DNA of 64,000 nucleotides. Origin: Corynebacterium aurimucosum ATCC 700975. Lineage in GTDB: Bacteria > Actinomycetota > Actinomycetes > Mycobacteriales > Mycobacteriaceae. The stretch's first letter is position 1. Every line of letters starts with the position of its first letter. The notes below the pieces were generated by a model. That model was not told the origin of the DNA. It did not search any database and saw nothing but the letters and a program-made list of their open reading frames with translations. Where the stretch lies: positions 2,604,001 through 2,668,000 of the forward strand of contig NC_012590.1 in assembly GCF_000022905.1 (NCBI RefSeq). The letters are read 5' to 3'. The translations under genes and the position numbers were made by a program. Shown here piece by piece: positions 46,761 through 55,115 of the stretch.

Positions 46761-47395
46761 AGAACGCCCTGCTCGCGGGCAGCAGCCACGGCGGAGGTGC
46801 GGGAGCGCACACCTAGTTTGTCGTAGATGTGGACTAGGTGGGACTTCACCGTCGCCTCCGAAAGCATCAGTTCCACACCGATCTCACGGTTGGAGGAACC
46901 CGCCGCCACCAGCTTCAATACTTCAAGCTCGCGCGGGGTGAGAGAGGTGCGCGGGGTGCGCACGCGGGTCATCAGCTTATCGGCCACCACGGGCGAGAGC
47001 GCCGAATCTCCTTCGGCCGCCGAGCGCACCGCCGCGAGCAGCTCCACCGGTGGTGCATCCTTCAGCAGGTAGCCCACCGCTCCGGCCTCAATCGCTCCGA
47101 GGATATCCGCGTCGGTGTCATAGTTGGTCACCACGAGCACCTTGGGGGGATTCTCCATGGAGTAGCGGATAGCCGCGGTTGCCTCCGCGCCGCCCATGAC
47201 GCGCGTGCCTTCGATGCCCGCACCAAAACGCAAGTCCATGAGGAGGACGTCGATGCCGCCCGCCTGTGCCGCGGACACAGCAGCTTCAGCCGTAGCTACC
47301 TCGCCCACTACCTCGATATCCTCTGCCCCCTCGAGCACCGAGCGTAGACCTAGGCGTACGATCTCGTGGTCGTCGGCAAGCAAGACCCTAATCAC
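46757..47395 (-). CDS. hrrA: NarL/LuxR-type response regulator, HrrA-like
   Basis: 212 residues. Receiver domain VIRVLLADDHEIVRLGLRSV with phospho-acceptor Asp in VLLMDLRFG and Lys in YLLKDAPP. The LuxR HTH reads SLTPRELEVLKLVAAGSSNR ... LSEATVKSHLVHIYDKLGVR. The sequence agrees strongly with what I recall of C. glutamicum HrrA, which responds to heme and switches between hmuO and heme-synthesis genes. GTG at 47395 is chosen because AGGAGG lies six bases upstream; that ribosome site overlaps the alternative ATG at 47410. Confidence 0.85.
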   Translation of the reverse strand: MIRVLLADDHEIVRLGLRSVLEGAEDIEVVGEVATAEAAVSAAQAGGIDVLLMDLRFGAGIEGTRVMGGAEATAAIRYSMENPPKVLVVTNYDTDADILGAIEAGAVGYLLKDAPPVELLAAVRSAAEGDSALSPVVADKLMTRVRTPRTSLTPRELEVLKLVAAGSSNREIGVELMLSEATVKSHLVHIYDKLGVRSRTSAVAAAREQGVL

Positions 47396-47431
47396 GGGCT
47401 TCCTCCTCATTGGTACAGTGTGGACAATTTC

Positions 47432-48604
47432 CTAATCTACATCGTTATCTAAGGGCACACTAACTGAGACCGCCGTGCCGCTGCCTGGCGTGGATTCAAT
47501 CACGACTTCTCCGCCGAGCTCCTCTGCACGCCTGCGCATGGCCGATAGACCAATATGCCCCAAACCCGCCGGCTTATTCTCCACCGCCGAGACATCAAAG
47601 CCCTGGCCGTTATCCACCACGTCCACGCGCACCTCATCCGGCGCATAGGTCACGGTGACCCGCGCCTTGCTGGCGTGGGCATGCTTGACGACGTTCCCCA
47701 TCGCCCCCTGCGCAATCCGCAGCAACGCCGCTTCCACCTTCATGGGCAACTGCTGCGTATCGCCTTCAACGTCCACAGACACGTCGACCCCACCGGTTGC
47801 CGCGAAGTTATCCGCCATCCGCGTCATGGCAGCTCCCAGGGAAGTTTCCGATAGTGCCGCCGGCTGAAGTGCCGCAATCATGGCGCGCGCTTCATGGAGG
47901 TTATCCGCTGCGGTGCGCCGCGCGAGCTCAATGCGCTCTTGTGCTTTGGGAATATCTTCTTGGTCGAGGTCACGGTCAGCGGCATGCAGCAGCATCTGGA
48001 TGGAGGACAGGCCCTGTGCCAGGGTGTCGTGGATCTCGTGGGCGATGCGCTGGCGCTCAGCCGTCATGCCGGCCGTGCGCTCCGACTCCACAAGTTGCGA
48101 ACGGGTCTTCACCAATTCTTGGTTCATACTGCTCAACGCGCGGAAGGCGTAGGTAATCGCGATTGTCACCATGGCCGATACCGCGGGGCCCATGATGCCG
48201 CCAAAGGACAGCCCGCCCGGTATCTGCACCAGCACGGTCATCACCGTGGCCGCGATAACGCAGATGACGCCGGGGATCATCTCCAGCACGTAGAGATACA
48301 CAAAGTACAGGGAAAACACCAGGTAGATGGCCGCGGGCGCCACTGCCAAATCAGCGAGCCACAACACCGTGAGGATGACCATCCAGCCATAACGCGCGAC
48401 GCGCGGGAGGGCCTCCAAGTAAGCCGATCCCCCGAAGTAGACCACGGCAAAGGAAACCAAGAGCAGGAGGTTCAACACGCCCTGCCACAGCGGTAGGCGC
48501 ACTGTGGTAAAAATCGCCACCACCAGCAGCGTCGCTGTCAGGACGTGAATACCATTGCGCAGGGCATCCGATTCAACTGAGCGCTGGTCTAGTGTGGACG
48601 TCAT
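47432..48604 (-). CDS. hrrS: Sensor histidine kinase, HrrS-like
   Basis: 390 residues. Five to six hydrophobic helices fill residues ~15-170, with little extracellular loop, as in heme-sensing kinases that detect ligand within the membrane. The HisKA_3 box is RQRIAHEIHDTLAQGLSSIQ with the phospho-His, and the ATPase domain has NVVKHAHASKARVTV, VDVVDNGQGFD and GLGHIGLSAMRRRAEELGG. It is 36 bases upstream of hrrA. ATG 48604 shares two bases with the opposite-strand ATG 48603 (CATG). Confidence 0.85.
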   Translation of the reverse strand: MTSTLDQRSVESDALRNGIHVLTATLLVVAIFTTVRLPLWQGVLNLLLLVSFAVVYFGGSAYLEALPRVARYGWMVILTVLWLADLAVAPAAIYLVFSLYFVYLYVLEMIPGVICVIAATVMTVLVQIPGGLSFGGIMGPAVSAMVTIAITYAFRALSSMNQELVKTRSQLVESERTAGMTAERQRIAHEIHDTLAQGLSSIQMLLHAADRDLDQEDIPKAQERIELARRTAADNLHEARAMIAALQPAALSETSLGAAMTRMADNFAATGGVDVSVDVEGDTQQLPMKVEAALLRIAQGAMGNVVKHAHASKARVTVTYAPDEVRVDVVDNGQGFDVSAVENKPAGLGHIGLSAMRRRAEELGGEVVIESTPGSGTAVSVSVPLDNDVD

Positions 48605-49157
48605 GCGCCACAGCCTACTTCCCTCTTTTGCCGCCTGCGTGATCGGCATCGGCTTAGCCACCGTGGGGTGCTCGGAGGCCCAGGACCCCACCACCAGCAC
48701 CCACACCACCAGCCCCGCGTCAGAACACAACGCAGGCGATGGCCTGCCCGCGGACGCTACCGCCGAGGTCAGCGACTGGGAAGACTGCCCTTACTTGGAT
48801 ACCCAGTGGGTGGCCGATACGAACGGACAAAGGATGACACGGTGGGGCGTCGACAAGCGCTTTAGCACCCCCGCCTGCGTGTTCTGGTCCTACCCCGAGG
48901 ACCCACAAGCCACCGTCCTGGTGCGGCAGATGCCCAGCGTGGAGGAGGCCCGGGCGGTCGTGGATTGGGCTGCGCCAGTGGAGGACACAGAGCTCACCGA
49001 ATTCGATGGGTGGTCAGGCGGACGCGGTGTCTTTGAGGATCACACGGTCTATGCCGTGCAGAAGGACAACCATGCCGTGGTGGTGTGGTCGAATCAGCTG
49101 CAGACCCTCAAACCCCAGCTCATAGCGCAGGAAGCGATCAAGCGCTTAGGCCTGTAA
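48603..49157 (+). CDS. Putative lipoprotein or secreted protein of unknown function
   Basis: 184 residues. Signal sequence RHSLLPSFAACVIGIGLATV followed by GCSEAQ, a lipobox-like end, then a Thr/Ser-rich linker and a compact domain with two Cys (WEDCPYLDTQWVADTNGQRM, PACVFWSYPED). It may belong to the DUF2020-like corynebacterial secreted proteins; I am not sure. Divergent from hrrS with overlapping start codons, so the two must be expressed from transcripts that start within or right next to the coding regions. Confidence 0.75.
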   Translation: MRHSLLPSFAACVIGIGLATVGCSEAQDPTTSTHTTSPASEHNAGDGLPADATAEVSDWEDCPYLDTQWVADTNGQRMTRWGVDKRFSTPACVFWSYPEDPQATVLVRQMPSVEEARAVVDWAAPVEDTELTEFDGWSGGRGVFEDHTVYAVQKDNHAVVVWSNQLQTLKPQLIAQEAIKRLGL

Positions 49158-49177
49158 CGTCCTAAGCATTTAATAGC

Positions 49178-49330
49178 CTAAACGGCGACGTCGTTATAGG
49201 GCATCTGCGCTGCTACCCAGGGGAAAATAACCTCCATGAGCAGGAAGAAAACACCCACAGCGAGCGCCAGCGCCAACACCGCCTTCACCGCGGTGGGGCC
49301 AGGCAACAAGTTCCAGAGTGCGCGATACAT
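49178..49330 (-). CDS. 50-residue membrane protein coupled to sortase
   Basis: ATG (49328-49330) overlaps the sortase stop codon by one base (TAATG), and the frame runs to TAG at 49178. The product starts MYRALWNLLPGPTAVKAVLA, continues with a hydrophobic helix (LALAVGVFFLLMEVIFPWVA) and ends AQMPYNDVAV. One membrane helix, a periplasmic or cytoplasmic short tail, no Cys. Coupling to a class E sortase suggests an accessory or substrate-presenting subunit, but no sorting signal is present. Confidence 0.72.
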   Translation of the reverse strand: MYRALWNLLPGPTAVKAVLALALAVGVFFLLMEVIFPWVAAQMPYNDVAV

Positions 49331-50088
49331 TAGTTCTCCTCCAAGACAGCGGGGCGGTCATTGTCATCCGTGCCGGGCGCTTTAGCCTCCCGGTCAGTCT
49401 CCATCGCGTGAATGATCATGCGCTCCGCATTGGAGAACTGCGGGTGGCAGGTGGTGAGGGTGAGGAGGGATTCGCTGGGCTCAACCCCCTCCGCACCGGG
49501 GATGGGTTGAAGCACGCTGACATCGCCCGGCAGCGTGATATGACGGCCCTGCACCGGTTGGTACTCCGGTTTGGCCTGTTGCTCCGGACTAAAACAGTCG
49601 CCCCGAACACCATCAATGGGCAGCACGCGATAGGTGATCCACTCCGTTTCGGTTTCGATGACGATGGCATCACAGGTGTCCAGGTTTCCCAGATCATTAA
49701 AAGGGGCCCCTTTGCCCACGCGGTGCCCGGCGACGGCAAAATTTCCCGACTCGCCGGGCATCTGCGTTTCCGTGTAGCGCCCCGGTCCGCGCAACAGGTC
49801 ATCCTCGTTGGTGCCTTCCAGAACCGCGAAAGCGAAATCCGAGCCAAAGGCCGGTATGTAGAGGCGCGCGAAGGCCTCACCAAGTTTCGGGGCGTGGCCC
49901 CCTCCACGCGGGTTGTGCCATTCTTCCTGCAGCGTCTCATTGGCTTGGTCCTGCATCTGGCCAGACTTGATGTTGGTCCAATATGACTCATAGAAAGCGA
50001 AAAGCAGCAGCAGGACGCCGACCGTCAGCATAAGCTCACCGATGACGGTACCTACGGTCGGCCGCGTACGCGAGGTGGGGTGGGGCAT
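49330..50088 (-). CDS. Class E sortase
   Basis: 252 residues. N-terminal membrane anchor (~16-34). Catalytic residues: His122 in FAVAGHRVGKGAPF, Cys214 in LLTLTTCHPQFSNAERMIIH, Arg223. The TLTTC and HPQFSNAER signature is that of class E (housekeeping actinobacterial) sortases, which usually recognise LAxTG. No LPxTG/LAxTG substrate gene is next to it in this window. It forms an operon with the 50-residue protein. Confidence 0.92.
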   Translation of the reverse strand: MPHPTSRTRPTVGTVIGELMLTVGVLLLLFAFYESYWTNIKSGQMQDQANETLQEEWHNPRGGGHAPKLGEAFARLYIPAFGSDFAFAVLEGTNEDDLLRGPGRYTETQMPGESGNFAVAGHRVGKGAPFNDLGNLDTCDAIVIETETEWITYRVLPIDGVRGDCFSPEQQAKPEYQPVQGRHITLPGDVSVLQPIPGAEGVEPSESLLTLTTCHPQFSNAERMIIHAMETDREAKAPGTDDNDRPAVLEEN

Positions 50089-50153
50089 ACAAGCATCTTA
50101 GCTTCCCTGTAATGTGTAGATGCCCCACCACCCTGCAGGAAAAGGAAAAGGCG

Positions 50154-51140
50154 ATGATCAGCATCTTCATGTACCCGGTCTCCGGAATCATGAAACTTTG
50201 GCACCTACTTTTTTCTTCTTTCCTGGACGGTTCGATGGCGTGGATTCTCACCATCGTCTTCCTCGTACTCACGGTCCGCGGAATCATCGCTCCACTCAAT
50301 TGGCTCTCGGTAAAACAAGGCCGCATTGGCGCTCTCATACGCCCGGAGATGACCAAGCTCGAAGAACAGCTCAACCAGGCTGATTCGGTCGAAGAAGCCG
50401 TTACCATCCTGACCCAGCAGCGTGAGCTCAATAAACGCTTTCAGCACAACCCCGCGGTGGGCTGCTTTCCCATCTTCCTCATCACCCCGGCCTTCATTGG
50501 CCTCTACCAGGTGGTGCTTAGGGTTTCCGGTTCCACGAATGAACCAGTAGGAATGCTCACGCTTGACGACGTCTCCTCATTCCGCAACTCCACAGTTTTT
50601 GGGGTCCCGCTGACCGATTTCGCTCGCGAACATCACGACTTGATCCTGCCGATGCTTCTGGCGGCGCTCGTGTTTACATCCCTCAACACCCTGATCACGC
50701 TCTACCGCAGCTACCTCACCACGCGTTTCGATCAGAAAATACCGCGCCGCCTGCTGTGGTTCATGGCACTCATGGTGATTCTGATCCCTTGGATGTTGTG
50801 GTCAGTGGCCTGGAACGGCCCCATCCCCGTGACAATCATCTTCTACTGGGGCTGCACCTATCTCTTTACCCTGCTACAGACCTTGGTGTATGAATTCATC
50901 CTGCGCCGCCGTTATCCCCTACCAGAAGCTGTCCACGAACTACGGCGCGAGAGCATTCGACGTTGGCGGGATAAGGAAGAGAAAAAAGAAAAGAAGGCCG
51001 CTAAACGGCGCCTTAAGGAAGACCCCAAACACAAGGAAGAAGTGGCTGCTGCCCGCAAACGCCACTCGGCCATCGTGGCGGAGGCGCGCAAGATTATTAA
51101 ATCGAATAATCGGCCGGAGGCGCCGACAGAAGCTGAATAG
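50154..51140 (+). CDS. YidC/Oxa1-family insertase paralogue
   Basis: 328 residues. ATG 50154 follows AAAGGAAAAGG. Five helices: MISIFMYPVSGIMKLWHLLF, AWILTIVFLVLTVRGIIAPL, then NPAVGCFPIFLITPAFIGLY (insertase core), and two at ~180-260. The basic hydrophilic C-terminal tail (~residues 270-328, Lys/Arg rich) is ribosome-binding-like. The Arg in the hydrophilic groove is 'TVRGIIAPLNWLSVKQGR'. It is not near rpmH/rnpA, so it is a second copy with a likely special substrate. Its end overlaps the convergent TetR gene by 44 bases. Confidence 0.88.
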   Translation: MISIFMYPVSGIMKLWHLLFSSFLDGSMAWILTIVFLVLTVRGIIAPLNWLSVKQGRIGALIRPEMTKLEEQLNQADSVEEAVTILTQQRELNKRFQHNPAVGCFPIFLITPAFIGLYQVVLRVSGSTNEPVGMLTLDDVSSFRNSTVFGVPLTDFAREHHDLILPMLLAALVFTSLNTLITLYRSYLTTRFDQKIPRRLLWFMALMVILIPWMLWSVAWNGPIPVTIIFYWGCTYLFTLLQTLVYEFILRRRYPLPEAVHELRRESIRRWRDKEEKKEKKAAKRRLKEDPKHKEEVAAARKRHSAIVAEARKIIKSNNRPEAPTEAE

Positions 51141-51705
51141 CCAGCTGCTTCGCGGTGACGAGCGGGGCGACGTCGCGGGTCAGGCGCGCGCCGGCGAGGC
51201 CGCCATCAAGGAAGATAAGAATCTGGCTCGCCTGCTCCTCTGAGGGGTAGCCATTCTTGGTGTTAAGCAGCGCCGTGATGGTGGAATGAATCCACGTGCG
51301 GTGCTCTACGCAGGCAGCCACAATGCCCCGCTCGGCGTCTGTCTCTGGGCGTGGGTATTCGCCAGCCGCGTTAAGGAAGTGCGATCCGCGAAACTCCATA
51401 GCTGGCTGCTCTTCGATGGCCTTGTCGAAGAAAGCCAGGATCTTGCTCTCCGGGTCGGTGGCGTCCTCGGTGCGCTTTTGCCAATCTGCGCGGTATTCCT
51501 CATCGAGGGCCTCGACGTATGCGATAACTAGGGCATCCTTGGAGCCGAAAAGAGAATAGAGCGAAGCCTTTGCAACATCTGCCTCGCGCAGGATGCGGTC
51601 GATTCCGATGACGCGGATACCCTCGGTGGTAAAGAGCCGCGTGGCAGATTCGAGTAGTCGGCTACGCGGGCTCGGGCGATTGCGGCGCGACTTCTTTTCG
51701 GCCAT
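51097..51705 (-). CDS. TetR-family regulator
   Basis: 202 residues. HTH at ~15-55: SRLLESATRLFTTEGIRVIG, ILREADVAKASLYSLFGSKD. The C-terminal ligand domain ends at PADYSI. Just upstream (51727-51759) is a strong two-part palindrome in a 68-bp gap behind glsB, so it should regulate its own gene. Ligand unknown. Confidence 0.9.
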   Translation of the reverse strand: MAEKKSRRNRPSPRSRLLESATRLFTTEGIRVIGIDRILREADVAKASLYSLFGSKDALVIAYVEALDEEYRADWQKRTEDATDPESKILAFFDKAIEEQPAMEFRGSHFLNAAGEYPRPETDAERGIVAACVEHRTWIHSTITALLNTKNGYPSEEQASQILIFLDGGLAGARLTRDVAPLVTAKQLAIQLLSAPPADYSI

Positions 51706-51726
51706 TTCTTCTCCTTACATGACAAA

Positions 51727-51759
51727 ACCGGTTCATCTATACAATATAGACAAACCGGT
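51727..51759. promoter_or_regulatory. TetR operator, 15-bp arms
   Basis: ACCGGTTCATCTATA, CAA, and TATAGACAAACCGGT; the arms match at 13 of 15 positions. The ends are themselves ACCGGT palindromes. It lies 22 bp upstream of the TetR start and should overlap its promoter. Confidence 0.75.
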
Positions 51760-51773
51760 ATGTATGCGAATTA

Positions 51774-52034
51774 TTATTTCTTGCGGCCCGTAATGGCACC
51801 CACGATCCACAGCAGGATACAAGCGCCGACGGTCGCCGTAATAATCATCAAGAACCAGCTATCACCAACGCTCTTGTTAAAGAGCGCCAGCAAACCGCCA
51901 CCAATGAGGCCACCGATAACACCAACGATGAGGTTAGTGAAGAGCCCCTGGTCACGCTTCATAATCTTCTCTGCGAGCCAACCCGCAATGATGCCAACAA
52001 CAATCGAACCAAAGAAACCGAGACCAAGTCCCAT
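51774..52034 (-). CDS. GlsB/YeaQ/YmgE-family stress membrane protein
   Basis: 86 residues, three hydrophobic segments of Gly-rich type: GLGLGFFGSIVVGIIAGWLA, NLIVGVIGGLIGGGLLAL, ILLWIVGAITG. The family is stress-associated. ATG 52034 follows AAGGAG. Between the universal stress gene and tetR on the same strand. Confidence 0.88.
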   Translation of the reverse strand: MGLGLGFFGSIVVGIIAGWLAEKIMKRDQGLFTNLIVGVIGGLIGGGLLALFNKSVGDSWFLMIITATVGACILLWIVGAITGRKK

Positions 52035-52099
52035 GTCGCTCACTCCTTCTAATAACAGTAAATAGCTTTTATTTACGTACACCCCACCGTACGCGTTAA

Positions 52100-52153
52100 A
52101 ACACCAAAACGACTCGGGCTTACCATCTATCCAATAAAAGGGCCCGAATCGTT
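52100..52153 (-). terminator. Terminator after the universal stress protein gene
   Basis: AACGACTCGGGC (52108-52119) pairs with GCCCGAATCGTT (52142-52153) with one mismatch; the minus-strand continuation is T-rich (TTTTGGTGTTTT). Confidence 0.75.
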
Positions 52154-52173
52154 ATAGCGGGGTTATGCGAAGG

Positions 52174-53070
52174 TTACTCGGAGTCCGGGCGTACCACCAT
52201 CATCGGGCACGGTGCGGACTGCAGCAGCGCGCGGGAGGTAGACCCAAGCAGCATGCCCTTGAAGCCACCTCGGCCATGCGAACCCACGACAAGCAGCTGA
52301 GCGCCCTCGGAAGCTTCCGTCAGCGCACGGACCGGACGGTCACGAGCGATAACCTTCTTGACCTGTACATCCGGGTACTTCTCCTGGAAATCTGCGAGGC
52401 GCTCGGTCAGCAGTTCTGCCTGTTCCTTCTCCACCTCAGCCCATTCAGCCTGGGCTGCCGAAAGGCCGGCCAGGGAAGCCTGAACCTGCATGTCCATCCA
52501 CGTGTGAACGGCAATCAGCTCTGCACCACGGGCATCCGCTTCCTTGAAGGCATAATCAGTCGCCTTCTGGGAGACCTCGGATCCATCGACACCGATGACG
52601 ACAGGACCGTACTTGGTGGACTCAGTGACGTGGTTATCTTCACGAACTACGACCACCGGGCAGGAGGCGTGGGAAACCACGGAGGCAGAAACCGAACCCA
52701 TGACCATTCCAGAAAGACCGCCCATACCGCGGGAGCCCATGACAATCATGGTGACGTCCTTAGACATCTCCAACAGCATGTCGATCGGGGAACCTTCAGC
52801 CACGGTGTGACCAATCTTCAGATCCGGGGCAACCTTGTGGGCCTCAGCGCGGGCCTCTTCGATCTTCTGCAAGGTTTCCGCTTGGAGGTCATCAAAAAGC
52901 TCCTTCGGCGGGACCATGCCTTCGGCGTAGAGAAACTGCGGCATCGTATAACTCGACGCGATACGCAGTGGGATACCCCGCTTCACCGCAGTGTTGGCAG
53001 CCCAGCGGACGGCGTTCTCCGACGCTTCCGAACCATCGACGGCTACGACGACAATGTCTTCCTTTGCCAT
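52174..53070 (-). CDS. Tandem universal stress protein
   Basis: 298 residues, two UspA domains. Domain 1: DIVVVAVDGSEASENAVRWA and VMGSRGMGGLSGMVMGSVS. Domain 2: PVVIGVDGSEVSQKATDYAF and VVGSHGRGGFKGMLLGSTS. Both keep the G-2X-G-9X-G(S/T) ATP-binding motif. AAAGGT-like upstream site. Likely a growth-arrest stress protein. Followed by a terminator at 52100-52153. Confidence 0.95.
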   Translation of the reverse strand: MAKEDIVVVAVDGSEASENAVRWAANTAVKRGIPLRIASSYTMPQFLYAEGMVPPKELFDDLQAETLQKIEEARAEAHKVAPDLKIGHTVAEGSPIDMLLEMSKDVTMIVMGSRGMGGLSGMVMGSVSASVVSHASCPVVVVREDNHVTESTKYGPVVIGVDGSEVSQKATDYAFKEADARGAELIAVHTWMDMQVQASLAGLSAAQAEWAEVEKEQAELLTERLADFQEKYPDVQVKKVIARDRPVRALTEASEGAQLLVVGSHGRGGFKGMLLGSTSRALLQSAPCPMMVVRPDSE

Positions 53071-53116
53071 GACCTTTCCTTTCGAAGTGCTTACACTCCC
53101 AGTCTAATACCTATTA

Positions 53117-53257
53117 CTAGACCTGTGGGGTGGTCGCTGCATCTGCGTTCGCAGGGAAAAGAAGATTGTAGGCGGCCACGACAATGTCACGAATCACGGC
53201 ACCGATACCATTGGAAAAGAAATCGATGACGGGTGCGAGAATAGAGTTGAAATCCAT
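53117..53257 (-). CDS. 46-residue amphipathic peptide, porin-like candidate
   Basis: MDFNSILAPVIDFFSNGIGA then VIRDIVVAAYNLLFPANADA and ATTPQV. One amphipathic helix could form over residues 5-36; no signal peptide. Size, Asp/Phe-rich start and lack of signal peptide recall the PorA/PorH-type outer-membrane channel peptides of corynebacteria, but there is no sequence proof. ATG 53257 shares bases with the opposite ATG 53256; no ribosome site is seen. Confidence 0.55.
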   Translation of the reverse strand: MDFNSILAPVIDFFSNGIGAVIRDIVVAAYNLLFPANADAATTPQV

Positions 53258-54245
53258 GAGACAAAGAATATCGCAAAAAAGGCGTGGCGCAACACCACTT
53301 CCTATTCGCGATGGACTAAACCCCACCCACGCTCGCGTGTCCGACGGGCCAATCAGCGCGTGGGACTTCATACACAATCTCATCACCACGCAGCGCCATC
53401 GCCATCCCGAGGACAACGAGGCCGCTCTTCAGGCACGATTCGACACCAACGAAGTTGTGCGCCAAGATGGTTCCCCTCTTCGCCCCGACAGCACCCTCGC
53501 CACCAACGCGGTGGTCTACTTCTATCGCATGCCGGCTCCAGAGACGCCCGTCCCTTACGATATTCCAATCCTGTTCGAAGACGAGCACCTCTTAGTAGTG
53601 GACAAGCCACCCTTCATGGCCACGATGCCGCGCGCCCGCCACATCACGGAGACTGCCACCGTGCGCCTACGTCGGAAGACAGGCAACAACGAGCTCTCCC
53701 CAGCACATCGCCTCGATCGGCTTACCTCGGGCATTCTCGTCTTCACCAAGGACCGCTCAGTACGAGGCGCCTACCAAACGCTCTTCGCCGAGCGCCGCGT
53801 CACCAAGACTTACGAAGCCATCGCCCCGCTTGCCGACGTCTCACCAGGCACCGTCTGGCGCTCCCGTATGGAGAAGACCCCGGGGGAACTGCAAGGCCGC
53901 ATTGTCGAGGGCGAGGTCAACGCCATCACCGAGGTCGCCGCCGTAGAGCCAATAGATAAGGCCCCCTACGAGTCCATCCACGGTTCACTACCAGAGCTCG
54001 CGAAGTACACCTTGAAGCCGCAGACCGGGAAGACACACCAACTGCGACTGCACATGCTTCAGGCAGGTGTACCCATTATTGGTGACCCCATCTACCCTGT
54101 CATTTTCCCTGCAGAGGCCGAAGACATGCGGATTCCCATGCACCTGACGGCGACACACATTTCCTTTGTTGATCCATTAACAGCCAGACCCCGAGAATTC
54201 TTCTCTCAACTACCGTTTGAAACCGACCATTTATTGAGCCCATAA
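53256..54245 (+). CDS. RluA-family pseudouridine synthase
   Basis: 329 residues. The catalytic Asp is in SPAHRLDRLTSGILVFTKDR. Before it, LLVVDKPPFMATMPRARHIT; after it, GKTHQLRLHMLQAGVPIIGD. The N-terminal ~80 residues (RRGATPLPIRDGLNPTHARV) are longer than in E. coli and typical of actinobacterial members. Modifies uridine in rRNA or tRNA. No S4 domain seen. Start 53256 has no strong ribosome site. Confidence 0.93.
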   Translation: MRQRISQKRRGATPLPIRDGLNPTHARVSDGPISAWDFIHNLITTQRHRHPEDNEAALQARFDTNEVVRQDGSPLRPDSTLATNAVVYFYRMPAPETPVPYDIPILFEDEHLLVVDKPPFMATMPRARHITETATVRLRRKTGNNELSPAHRLDRLTSGILVFTKDRSVRGAYQTLFAERRVTKTYEAIAPLADVSPGTVWRSRMEKTPGELQGRIVEGEVNAITEVAAVEPIDKAPYESIHGSLPELAKYTLKPQTGKTHQLRLHMLQAGVPIIGDPIYPVIFPAEAEDMRIPMHLTATHISFVDPLTARPREFFSQLPFETDHLLSP

Positions 54246-54279
54246 TTAGGAACCTTTAACCACCGTCAAGGGCTTTGAC

Positions 54280-54924
54280 TTACCTTTCGAAGGCCGGGAT
54301 CTCGCTTTCATTTCCAAGCGGACGCCCCGCCGGCTCCCACCACGCGTCCGCGTCTCTCGCGCCCTTCCACCCGGCAGCGTAAGCCACCGCCAAGCCTGTG
54401 ACCGGAGCGACGACAGCGCCAATCGGGGTGAACAGTGAAGCCACGACATCAATCACGTGGTCGATATGGAGGAACTCAAATACCATGCCGTAAAGCTCAC
54501 CCCTGCTATGCATGTCCGGGACGCGCTCGGCCACCGGGTCAATCACCGGATCTAGTCGGTCACGAATCGCCGGCCCAAACATCAAGAGAACGAAGGACAG
54601 CGCCGCCAACGCAAACTTCTTACTGAGCTCCCACGCGCCCGCGCGGTAAAGAAGCGTGGCTAGGCCAACTTGCGTCTTCCGTACTGACTCGTTGCCAAAC
54701 GGAAGAAAGTCTATACGCTGAAGACCATCCCTGAGCCTTACCCGCGCTGCGCGACTACCTGACTCAGAGACATCTACAGTCCTGCCCGCAAAGAAGTGGC
54801 TCAGACCGTCCTCTTCCCACCCTGGGGCCGGCTTCTCACTCAAGACCAGAGAATGCCCAACATCTTTCACCCGGGAGACAACCTGCCCCTCACGTATCAG
54901 ACATGCAGCCGGCACCCTATCCAT
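54280..54924 (-). CDS. Unknown protein with a hydrophobic segment
   Basis: 214 residues. Two hydrophobic regions: LSKKFALAALSFVLLMFGPA and VASLFTPIGAVVAPVTGLAV. No recognisable family. Its ATG overlaps the stop of the next upstream gene by one base (TGATG), so coupled or possibly one frameshifted gene. Base composition is lower in GC than the neighbours, just before the rrn operon. Confidence 0.6.
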   Translation of the reverse strand: MDRVPAACLIREGQVVSRVKDVGHSLVLSEKPAPGWEEDGLSHFFAGRTVDVSESGSRAARVRLRDGLQRIDFLPFGNESVRKTQVGLATLLYRAGAWELSKKFALAALSFVLLMFGPAIRDRLDPVIDPVAERVPDMHSRGELYGMVFEFLHIDHVIDVVASLFTPIGAVVAPVTGLAVAYAAGWKGARDADAWWEPAGRPLGNESEIPAFER

Positions 54925-55115
54925 CAATCCACGGGGTGTAGGACACTGCGCAACCCGCGTATGAATCTCATCCGAGGTAGAGCAAGACTTTCAGCATTTT
55001 CTGAGTCCGCCAGGGCAGAAACTTTACCCCGTGCTGCAAGCAGAACATAGACGGTCTTTCCCTCATAGGGAAGTTCCCACAGGTCAATCTTGTCGCTCAA
55101 ACGCAACGCCCCCAA
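54924..55115 (-). CDS. Unknown 63-residue protein
   Basis: GALRLSDKIDLWELPYEGKT begins the frame, followed by VYVLLAARGKVSALADSEN and ending VLHPVD. No ribosome site or motif. It may be the N-terminus of the following gene separated by a frameshift; together they would give ~280 residues. Confidence 0.45.
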   Translation of the reverse strand: MGALRLSDKIDLWELPYEGKTVYVLLAARGKVSALADSENAESLALPRMRFIRGLRSVLHPVD

